From Magnetococcales bacterium (lineage in GTDB: Bacteria; Pseudomonadota; Magnetococcia; Magnetococcales; JADFYX01): DNA of 18,508 bases. The stretch covers positions 1 through 18,508 of the forward strand of contig JADFYX010000017.1 of NCBI GenBank assembly GCA_015232795.1. Reading direction: 5' to 3'. A program made the position numbers and the translations under genes. This document shows positions 1 to 6,165 of the stretch, piece by piece (positions within the stretch are counted from its first letter, which is position 1; every line of letters begins with the position of its first letter). The notes under the pieces are model-generated. The model worked only from the letters and a program-made list of their open reading frames with translations, searched no databases and was not told the DNA's origin.

Positions 1-246
1 CGCTTTGAAGTTGAAGGTGAGCACCCACATGTTGAGCATGTTATTATATCAGAAGTAAATAATAGTAGAGTTGGATTTGTGGTGGATGATGTTATTGGTC
101 AACATCAAACGGTGATAAAAAGTCTTGGTAAAAATTTTCAACACTCCGAAGAGTTCTCTGGAGCCACAATACTTGGTGATGGCTCCGTTGCCTTGATTAT
201 TGACCTTGGTAAAATGGTGCGGTTTGTTGAGTTTGAGGAAAGTTAG
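1..246 (+). CDS. cheA: Chemotaxis histidine kinase CheA, C-terminal end (partial)
   Basis: The gene enters from the left edge; only the last 81 residues are present. The frame reads RFEVEGEHPHVEHVIISEV..., followed by GFVVDDVIGQHQTVIKSLG and GATILGDGSVALIIDL. This is the typical end of the CheW-like (P5) regulatory domain of CheA, which docks CheW and chemoreceptors. CheA autophosphorylates and passes phosphate to CheY and CheB. The TAG stop (244-246) lies inside a 5-bp duplication made by the miniature element that follows immediately. cheW is the next gene on the same strand. The kinase core lies outside the window. The VVDDVIGQ and LGDGSVALI motifs make the assignment fairly sure, although a CheV- or CheW-like end cannot be fully excluded. 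Confidence 0.88.
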   Translation, partial: RFEVEGEHPHVEHVIISEVNNSRVGFVVDDVIGQHQTVIKSLGKNFQHSEEFSGATILGDGSVALIIDLGKMVRFVEFEES

Positions 247-304
247 ACCTAGATTCGGCAGTTGGCGGTGCGTGCGTGGCGACAACTGCCGAATCTAGGT
301 TAGA
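243..304. mobile_element. 52-bp palindromic miniature element (copy A) with 5-bp target duplication TTAGA
   Basis: The element spans 248-299. Its two ends are CCTAGATTCGGCAGTTG and the exact reverse complement, around an 18-19-nt centre. It is flanked by the perfect direct repeat TTAGA (243-247 and 300-304). Removing the element and one repeat rebuilds a compact cheA-cheW junction in which the cheA TAG is followed directly by the AAGGAG ribosome-binding site of cheW. The CCTAGATTC terminus and 5-bp duplication are as known for ISEcp1 of the IS1380 family. The copy carries no gene and must have been moved in trans. In mRNA it would form a strong hairpin between the two genes. Confidence 0.88.
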
Positions 305-316
305 AGGAGAAGAGCT

Positions 317-805
317 ATGGAAAATCAAAGCATAGAAACTTCAACCCAATTTTTAACATTTCTTCTTGATGGAGAAGTTTTTGCTGTTGATATTGCTAAA
401 ATCCGTGAAGTTCTGGAATTCACATCAGTCACAAAAGTTCCCCGCACCCCACCGTTTATGCGTGGGGTAATTAATTTACGGGGCAGCGTGGTACCTGTTG
501 TCGATTTACGGGCAAAATTTCATATGCCAATAGGTGAAAATACTGTTAACACTTGTATTATCATTTTAGAAATTGCAATTGAAGATGGTATCACAATTAT
601 GGGAGCAATTGCTGACTCAGTACAAGAGGTAATAAAGTTAGAAGCTGATCAGATAGATCTCCCACCGAAACTTGGCACTCGATTACCAAGTGACTTTCTG
701 GTTGGTGTAGGCAAACAAGATGCAAACTTTATTATGATTCTTAATGTTGACAAAATATTATCAGCCGAGGAACTATCCACCACCGTACAGGAAGATGCCG
801 CCTGA
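317..805 (+). CDS. cheW: Chemotaxis coupling protein CheW
   Basis: This 162-residue protein has the length and pattern of a single-domain CheW. It opens with a TFLLDGEVFAVDI strand and contains EVLEFTSVTKVPRTPPFMRGVINLRGSVVPVVDLRAKF in pieces typical of the family: the 'P-x-F-x-x-GVINLRG-x-xVPVVDLR' signature lies at about residues 50-70. The C-terminal part holds the GAIADSVQEVIKL and FIMILNVDKIL strands. CheW bridges chemoreceptors and the CheA kinase at the inner face of the membrane. The start is set by AAGGAG (304-309), 7 nt before the ATG. The gene follows cheA but is now separated from it by the inserted 52-bp palindrome, so its expression relative to cheA may be altered. cheB follows after 79 nt. 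Confidence 0.95.
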   Translation: MENQSIETSTQFLTFLLDGEVFAVDIAKIREVLEFTSVTKVPRTPPFMRGVINLRGSVVPVVDLRAKFHMPIGENTVNTCIIILEIAIEDGITIMGAIADSVQEVIKLEADQIDLPPKLGTRLPSDFLVGVGKQDANFIMILNVDKILSAEELSTTVQEDAA

Positions 806-884
806 TAAGCTCTAGTTTCCTGTAATGGATTATGAACGAACAATTGATTTACAAAGTAGATAGAGTAAGGATTTTAGTAGAGTT

Positions 885-1988
885 ATGGGGAATCAGAAAA
901 AAAAGATTAAGGTGTTGATCGTTGATGATTCCGCCGTAGTAAGGCAGACCTTGAAATCAATATTAGAATCTGACCCAGAAATTGAAGTTATAGGACACGC
1001 CCAAGATCCATTTGTAGCTGCAACAAAAATGAAAACAATGGTTCCCGATGTTATCACATTGGATGTAGAAATGCCCCGCATGGACGGCATCACATTTTTA
1101 CAAAAGATAATGACTCAGCACCCCATACCGGTAGTAATGTGTTCCACCCTTACCACCGCTGGTTCTGACACTGCCCTAATGGCTATGGAATATGGTGCAA
1201 TTGAGATTATTACCAAGCCAAAAATGGGAACCAAACAGTTTTTGGAAGAGTCACGTATTAGAATTTGCGACGCAGTTAAAGCCGCTGCTTTATCTAATGT
1301 AAAAAAGCTATCATATAAGCGTAACAGTGCTATTCACACGCCAAATAAAGTCTCGCCAAAACTAACTGCAGACGCTGTTCTTCCTCCACCATCACGTACC
1401 AACCGGGCCATGTCACACACAACCCAGAAAATTATCTTGGTTGGAGCCTCAACTGGAGGTACTGAGGCACTACGCATTTTTTTAGAAGCTCTTCCCCAAG
1501 ATGCCCCTGGGGTTGTCATTGTCCAACACATGCCAGAAGAGTTTACCAAGGCATTTGCAGCACGCTTAAACAATCTATGCAGGGTAACAGTTAAAGAGGC
1601 TGAAAATAACGACTCTGTCGTTGTTGGTCAGGCACTAATTGCCCCGGGTAATAAGCATACTTTATTAAAAAGTAGTGGATCACGTTATTATGTTGAAGTA
1701 AAAGATGGACCTCTAGTTGGTCGCCACCGTCCATCAGTAGACGTACTATTTCGTTCTGCGGCCCGCTATGGTGGAAAAAATTGTGTAGGCATTATCATGA
1801 CTGGAATGGGTGATGACGGAGCCCGCGGCATAAAAGAGATGCACGATGCTGGTGCAACCAATATCGCCCAAGATGAACAGAGCTGCATAGTTTTTGGCAT
1901 GCCCAAAGAGGCCATAAAACTTGGGGGAATAGATATAATAAAACCCTTAGAAAAAATCGCTGGCGAGGCCCTCAAGCTCTGCTCTTAA
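885..1988 (+). CDS. cheB: Chemotaxis response regulator protein-glutamate methylesterase CheB
   Basis: This 367-residue protein is a full-length CheB. It removes methyl groups from (and deamidates) glutamyl side chains of chemoreceptors during adaptation. The receiver domain covers residues 8-125: acidic pair D14/D15, phosphoacceptor D60 in TLDVEMPRMDG, and the K111 region ITKPK. After a linker (about 140-180) comes the esterase domain. Its catalytic triad is S189 (GASTGGTEA), H215 (VQHMPEEF) and D311 (TGMGDDGA). The spacings of 26 and 96 residues equal those of the Salmonella enzyme (S164, H190, D286). It is the third gene of the chemotaxis cluster. No strong ribosome-binding site is visible; AGTAGAG lies upstream of the chosen ATG. 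A possible AT-rich terminator follows. Confidence 0.95.
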   Translation: MGNQKKKIKVLIVDDSAVVRQTLKSILESDPEIEVIGHAQDPFVAATKMKTMVPDVITLDVEMPRMDGITFLQKIMTQHPIPVVMCSTLTTAGSDTALMAMEYGAIEIITKPKMGTKQFLEESRIRICDAVKAAALSNVKKLSYKRNSAIHTPNKVSPKLTADAVLPPPSRTNRAMSHTTQKIILVGASTGGTEALRIFLEALPQDAPGVVIVQHMPEEFTKAFAARLNNLCRVTVKEAENNDSVVVGQALIAPGNKHTLLKSSGSRYYVEVKDGPLVGRHRPSVDVLFRSAARYGGKNCVGIIMTGMGDDGARGIKEMHDAGATNIAQDEQSCIVFGMPKEAIKLGGIDIIKPLEKIAGEALKLCS

Positions 1989-1993
1989 GCATT

Positions 1994-2019
1994 GTAATTG
2001 CGAAAAATTACTTTATTTT
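1994..2019 (+). terminator. Possible weak rho-independent terminator after cheB
   Basis: A GTAATT stem arm (1994-1999) and its complement AATTAC (2006-2011) are separated by a 6-nt loop, GCGAAA. They are followed by a T-rich run, TTTATTTTATT. It starts 6 nt after the cheB stop. The stem is short and AT-only apart from its end pair, so termination may be inefficient. Confidence 0.4.
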
Positions 2020-2083
2020 ATTGTAGGCTAAAATAAATCGTATCAATGTATATGTCTCCACATATCCAGTGACTACATATGCA

Positions 2084-2754
2084 TTATTGGCAATGAGGGT
2101 TGGGTACAGAAGTACCATTAACATCATTTACGACAAACATCAGTTGGTCTCGAAACCAGTTAAACCTAGATTCGGCAGTTGGGCGTGCATTAATGGTGCA
2201 ACATATTGGTTTATCAGGTGAATCAGAAAAAATCGAAGTCACCTTGTTGGTGATGAGACTTTTTTTTGGTTTGCCTGGTAAATCAAGAGGTTGTGCCAGT
2301 GATGTGCGAACAACTGCCGAATCTAGGTTAAAACTTTTCATGTCAATTTTCTGAACATCAATGCGACGATCCCAGGTCCATTGCACAAGTTGAGCAGCAC
2401 TTGGTTGACAATTCACAGTTGCTTGTTAGATTCCTTGGACCTTTTTTTAGCCAAAAGACCCAAGAGTCTAGCATTTTCCTCAAAGTATCCTGTGTCTTTG
2501 GTTCTTTTGTGGCCATGTAGACGGAGTGAAAGACCTTTTTTAGCAACATTTTTTCTGCTAATCCCACTCTTGGAGACGTATTCAACGTTATTTGGATATT
2601 TTTGTAAAATGGAATAGCCTAACATTCCTTGCATAAGTTGATCGACCATTACTGCTAACGGCCCAACTTCAAATTGGCTATTTGAACAACTGTGTGATGA
2701 ATAATTGCATCTACCAAGGTCTGTTACTCCTTCACCACTCAATAACAACATCAT
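2084..2754 (-). pseudogene. Broken unknown gene (GEG-x-TD motif), frameshifted and carrying a miniature element
   Basis: Two overlapping minus-strand frames look like pieces of one gene. The first (2754-2413, 113 residues) begins MMLLLSGEGVTDLGRC and continues with FEVGPLAVMVDQLMQGMLGY, then LRLHGHKRTKDTGYFEENARLLGLLAKKR. Its stop overlaps the second frame (2416-2084), which opens at a GTG. The second frame contains QLVQWTWDRR and, past the inserted 163-bp element, FRDQLMFVVNDVNGTSVPN. The N-terminal GEG-x-TD motif and a later D-x-(D/N)-G-T motif recall Toprim-like/DUF4276-type proteins; this is recognition from memory, not a search result. Here the second acidic motif is degraded to NDVNG. 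The frameshift, the missing end and the insertion suggest a decayed gene. A translationally coupled pair (GTGA overlap) is the alternative. Confidence 0.45.
2160..2332. mobile_element. 163-bp palindromic miniature element (copy B) with target duplication TTAAA
   Basis: The element spans 2165-2327. It has the same 17-bp perfect ends as copy A (CCTAGATTCGGCAGTTG and its reverse complement). It is flanked by TTAAA on both sides (2160-2164 and 2328-2332). Beyond the ends, the two halves remain complementary for at least about 50 bases with mostly transition differences, so the transcript could fold into one long hairpin with many G-U pairs. The centre holds a small hairpin around TCACC/GGTGA. It encodes no transposase. 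Element plus duplication is 168 bp, a multiple of three, and it is open in the frame of the minus-strand gene it interrupts. Confidence 0.88.
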
Positions 2755-3062
2755 GTACTGAACTCCTCAGTATCAGATGGATGACTACCTTGTTGTTCAT
2801 TGACTTTTGAGTGAGAAAGAGATTTTTTGTATCCGTGTTACATGAATAACAAATATTCCTTAAACTAATATTTCATTAATCGCCCTTAGTTTTTGAAATT
2901 GTTAGCACTTTTTTGACGACCATTAATTCACATATTTTATATCTTACTGTTTTTATTGCGAAAAATAGTTTGGCCTCGCAATTGCTATAATTCATGCGAC
3001 TCTTTAATAATTGAGTCAATTATCGAATTAGTTAACTCTTTTATTAAATGAGGATTTAAGAT
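2755..3062. other. Intergenic region with no gene seen; promoter region of the 76-residue gene
   Basis: This is about 308 bases of AT-rich DNA between the broken minus-strand gene and the small gene at 3063. I see no convincing coding frame or RNA gene. It holds the probable sigma-54 promoter at 2971-2986 and a long 5' leader of about 65 nt that ends in a GAGG ribosome-binding site near 3052. Confidence 0.6.
2971..2991 (+). promoter_or_regulatory. Probable sigma-54 promoter overlapping a TATAAT box
   Basis: TGGC (2971-2974) and TTGC (2982-2985) are separated by 7 nt, so the GG and GC dinucleotides are exactly 10 nt apart as in -24/-12 promoters. TATAAT (2986-2991) overlaps the right edge and could serve sigma-70 instead, but no good -35 box stands at the right distance. 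The site lies 72 nt upstream of the 76-residue gene. Sigma-54 use would fit a flagellar or chemotaxis-linked gene. Confidence 0.6.
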
Positions 3063-3293
3063 ATGGGCATTTCAGCAATCGGCGAGTCAATGAACCAAGT
3101 AATTAGCTTTATGAGCAATCAAGCCTCAAAAGGGGTGCAAAATGCATCTGATACAGGTGAAAAGGAACAACCTGCTGGTAACGAAAAAATAGTGCGGGAA
3201 AATAATATTGTTCATGGTGGACAGAGCGATGCCTTCAAGGTGAGTTTTACCTCAGCTTCACTCAGCAAAAATAGTATCTTGGCAAATTCTTAA
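3063..3293 (+). CDS. Small hypothetical protein (76 aa)
   Basis: This is an unrecognised 76-residue protein, MGISAIGESMNQVISF at the start, rich in Ser, Asn, Gln and Gly, with no signal peptide or membrane segment. The ATG is preceded by GAGG with about 8 nt spacing. A well-spaced sigma-54-type promoter lies upstream, which argues that it is a real, regulated gene. The composition and the GISAIG opening resemble short flagellum- or surface-associated proteins, but I cannot assign a family. It converges on the large minus-strand operon, with a palindromic repeat between the two 3' ends. Confidence 0.6.
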   Translation: MGISAIGESMNQVISFMSNQASKGVQNASDTGEKEQPAGNEKIVRENNIVHGGQSDAFKVSFTSASLSKNSILANS

Positions 3294-3339
3294 AATTTGA
3301 TCTGAAAAGCCTGATCCTAATTAGCATTTTTTTAAATTA

Positions 3340-3412
3340 GTCATCCTCGCTAAAAAGGGGAATCCAATAAGTTTGCTAGATTGTAAATTGGATTCCCACT
3401 TGCGAGGTAATG
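3340..3412. repeat. Palindromic repeat between convergent genes
   Basis: This is an interrupted inverted repeat. Outer arms are CCTCGC (3345-3350) and GCGAGG (3402-3407); inner arms are GGGAATCCAAT (3358-3368) and ATTGGATTCCC (3387-3397). The flanks GTCAT and TAATGGC continue the symmetry loosely. The layout matches the widespread GTCATTCCCGC...GGGAATCC type of dispersed palindrome found in many proteobacteria. There is no T-run immediately after it, so it is not a classical terminator, although its place between convergent 3' ends would let it stabilise or end both transcripts. Confidence 0.65.
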
Positions 3413-3467
3413 GCCATTTTGTTGGTTGTATATGCTATTTATTAACAGGAAATGCTACAGCTTTCTA

Positions 3468-6152
3468 TTAGCTGTAAATTTTTTTACGTTTTTCAAATAT
3501 CTCCAACATTTTCCAATGAACAATGGGGATGTCCAGATAGTTCTTTAAATCCAGGGTATACAGTTCGACAAACTGTCTAGCTTTAAACTGCAAGTTACTC
3601 TGGGAATTGGAAAAATAGCTGTGCTCGCCAAAAAAACTGCCAGCCTGCACCCGCTCAAGAATTTCTCCTTGGGGGTTACACATATCCACCTCGCCTTTTA
3701 TCACCAGCCACAGCTTTGCCTCACTGCCCAGAACAATATCTGATCCTGCCGCAAATGAGACTTTTTTTATTGTCTGAGAAATAGCTCCTAAGGAGAGGAA
3801 GGTGGTCTGTTCACCAAACAACCAGGTTTTTCTTAAAAACCATGTCCGCTCAAGAGTTTCCGCCATGTAGTTTAACAGTTCATTTTTTTCTAGAAACTTA
3901 AGGAGTGATTGGGTTTGAAAACGTAAAATAGTGCAGTGGGAAGAGGCTCTAAATGTTCCGTTCAACAGTGGTTGTTGATTAAACAGATTGTGGATGCCAA
4001 TAAAAGAGCCTATTGATAGATTGTTACTGATGCCTGAAGATGACTCCAGATAGGTAACTGTACCAGTTAAGACCATATAAATATACTGGGTATTATCTTG
4101 ACTGAAACGATAGATAATGGTTCCGGCATTATATTCTTCAATGGGACAACCATCTATAAGTGCAACTACCTGGCTAGCCCCTACACTGTTAAAAAATTTT
4201 TCCAGAAAATCTGTGGCCCGTTGTTGATAATTACCGTTGGACCCTGGTATTAAAACATCCACAGCTCCAAAATATGATTCAGAGCCAATCTCCTTCTCCT
4301 CAATTGTTAACTCTCTATCACAGTGGGAGAGAATTAAAGAGCTGGAACTGTCACCAATAAAATCTTCTGCCAAACCATGGATCTGCCCTCCTCCAATATC
4401 CAATTTTTTTAGATCTGCTGGTTGTAGATAATCTTGTTTAACTTTTTCCATAAATTTGCCAGGAACGTCATCTGGACCTTCACCAACCATTTGATCCAAT
4501 ATTGCAAATGAAGATAGATCAGCCCAATGAGCATAACTCCTATAGCCGTTTGCATATTTCACGCGAAATTTTAATATTGTCGTCTCAGTTGGGTGGGGTG
4601 AATAGATTGGCATTACCTCTAAACCCTGAAAGCTGTTCCAGGTATCATAGTCCAAGTCACAAATATCAAAAAACTGCCCGAACTTTTCCTCTTCAAGGGA
4701 CATTAATGCCGTAAATTTTTTTGCAACCGCAACCCGAACAGGAGTAGTGGCAAAATATTTTAATCTGTGGTCCGAATGAATAAGGGCAGGCAAACCAGCA
4801 AAATGGTCGTCATGACCGTGGGTATGAAAAATACCTTCCACTTCGGAAATATTGATACCCAACGCAGTTAAAGCCTGAAAAATTCCCGGTCCAGCATCAA
4901 TTAAATAGATGCGCCCTTGATGGGTAATGATACTGCTCATGCTACGGCGGTTTATATCCCAACCATCACCCTCTCCAGTATGCAATACCGAAAAAACCTT
5001 CCTATCAAAGTGATGGTGGCCCAGAGGATAAGGTATCTCATAATCGACGTTTTCAGGAAGGTTAAGATCAATCTTGGTTGATAGCCCACGGTAGAAAAAT
5101 TGATAGCGATTAACCCCAATACGCGACACAGTTACACCATCACGTATCTCCACGGTTTCATCTGCTATCTCCAAGGTATCGAGCAGGGTTTGGGGTGGCT
5201 GGATAGGGCCAAAAGTAAATTTTAATTTTACCTTCATCATATTTTGGGCGGTAATTTCGTCAACACCACATGCCATCAACTCTTCTTGGGAAACCAACCC
5301 ATGTTTACCCCGGTGAATATATTCCATCTGGGCTTGAACCTGGGCAGCAGAGCCTATCAACATGGGTTTATTGCCAGTATTGTTAGGGTGTCCCGGTAAA
5401 ATCATCCCCTGCCTGTAGAGCATTTGAAGTATGGGAAATTCTGACAAATTGGCAAAATCACCATTTTGCACCAAGAGATCTGACAATAAAATAACGTTGG
5501 GACCATTTTCACAGACAACACCCCCCTTCTCCACTGTGTTGATAAACCCCTTTCGCATAAGATGTTTTACAATCTCGCCGGGGCAACCGCACAGAATGTA
5601 CATATCAACTTCAGGAATTTGGAGCCAAAAAACCCCATTAGCCACACGGGTGACAAGAAGGTTTTTCATGGAGTCTCTGAGGGCAATCTGGGTAAGTTCT
5701 AAAGCCTCAACTTTTTGTGATAACTGTACGGTCTTTTCGTCAACTAGAGCTTGTAAGTTATCACGATGCTGTTTTAATTCTAGTTGGGTTTGCACCCTGC
5801 GTTTGATGATTGCCGGGTTAAAGGGTTTGGTAACATAATCAACCGCCCCCAGATCAAACCCCATTTTTTCATCCATAGCCTCTTTTTTGGCTGTTACAAA
5901 AATAATGGCGATATCTTTGGTTTTGTCATCTTCTTTCAGCCGTTTACACACCTGATAACCATCCATACCCGGCATCATGATATCTAAAAGAATCAGGTCT
6001 GGAGGAGAGTCTGAGTTGGCAATTTTGAGGGCTTGCTGACCATTAAGAGCTATTCTACGATCATAATTTCCCAAGATATCTTTCAAGATATCAATGTTGG
6101 TCTTTTGATCATCTACAATAAGAATACGTGATTTATGTGGCAACTCAGCCAT
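3468..6152 (-). CDS. Response regulator with metallo-beta-lactamase-fold hydrolase and two cyclic-nucleotide-binding domains
   Basis: This 894-residue multidomain protein (numbered from the ATG at 6152) has four parts. A receiver domain (about 8-125) has phosphoacceptor D57 in LILLDIMMPGMDG and K109 in VTKPFNP, followed by a coiled coil (about 127-165). A poorly recognised region (about 165-375) contains VDMYILCGCPGEIVKHLM. A metallo-beta-lactamase-fold domain (about 380-650) has a full metal-ligand set: H445, H447, D449, H450 (THGHDDH), H520 (SPHPTE), D545 (HWADLS) and H610 (LSHCDRE). Two cyclic-nucleotide-binding domains (about 660-770 and 785-890) end the protein. I chose the internal ATG because AAGGTG stands 6 nt before it; a GTG lies 9 nt further upstream. 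The hybrid kinase gene ends 13 nt before this ATG, so the kinase is the likely phosphodonor. The hydrolase substrate is unknown. Confidence 0.85.
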   Translation of the reverse strand: MAELPHKSRILIVDDQKTNIDILKDILGNYDRRIALNGQQALKIANSDSPPDLILLDIMMPGMDGYQVCKRLKEDDKTKDIAIIFVTAKKEAMDEKMGFDLGAVDYVTKPFNPAIIKRRVQTQLELKQHRDNLQALVDEKTVQLSQKVEALELTQIALRDSMKNLLVTRVANGVFWLQIPEVDMYILCGCPGEIVKHLMRKGFINTVEKGGVVCENGPNVILLSDLLVQNGDFANLSEFPILQMLYRQGMILPGHPNNTGNKPMLIGSAAQVQAQMEYIHRGKHGLVSQEELMACGVDEITAQNMMKVKLKFTFGPIQPPQTLLDTLEIADETVEIRDGVTVSRIGVNRYQFFYRGLSTKIDLNLPENVDYEIPYPLGHHHFDRKVFSVLHTGEGDGWDINRRSMSSIITHQGRIYLIDAGPGIFQALTALGINISEVEGIFHTHGHDDHFAGLPALIHSDHRLKYFATTPVRVAVAKKFTALMSLEEEKFGQFFDICDLDYDTWNSFQGLEVMPIYSPHPTETTILKFRVKYANGYRSYAHWADLSSFAILDQMVGEGPDDVPGKFMEKVKQDYLQPADLKKLDIGGGQIHGLAEDFIGDSSSSLILSHCDRELTIEEKEIGSESYFGAVDVLIPGSNGNYQQRATDFLEKFFNSVGASQVVALIDGCPIEEYNAGTIIYRFSQDNTQYIYMVLTGTVTYLESSSGISNNLSIGSFIGIHNLFNQQPLLNGTFRASSHCTILRFQTQSLLKFLEKNELLNYMAETLERTWFLRKTWLFGEQTTFLSLGAISQTIKKVSFAAGSDIVLGSEAKLWLVIKGEVDMCNPQGEILERVQAGSFFGEHSYFSNSQSNLQFKARQFVELYTLDLKNYLDIPIVHWKMLEIFEKRKKIYS

Positions 6153-6165
6153 CAGATGCACCTTA

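Noticed and set aside
2100..2354. An 84-codon plus-strand frame across the miniature element
   Set aside because: Most of it is the palindrome itself; the minus-strand frame has the more protein-like flanking sequence.
5431..5838. A 135-codon plus-strand frame
   Set aside because: Lies wholly antisense to the well-supported REC-MBL-cNMP gene and shows no protein-like motifs.
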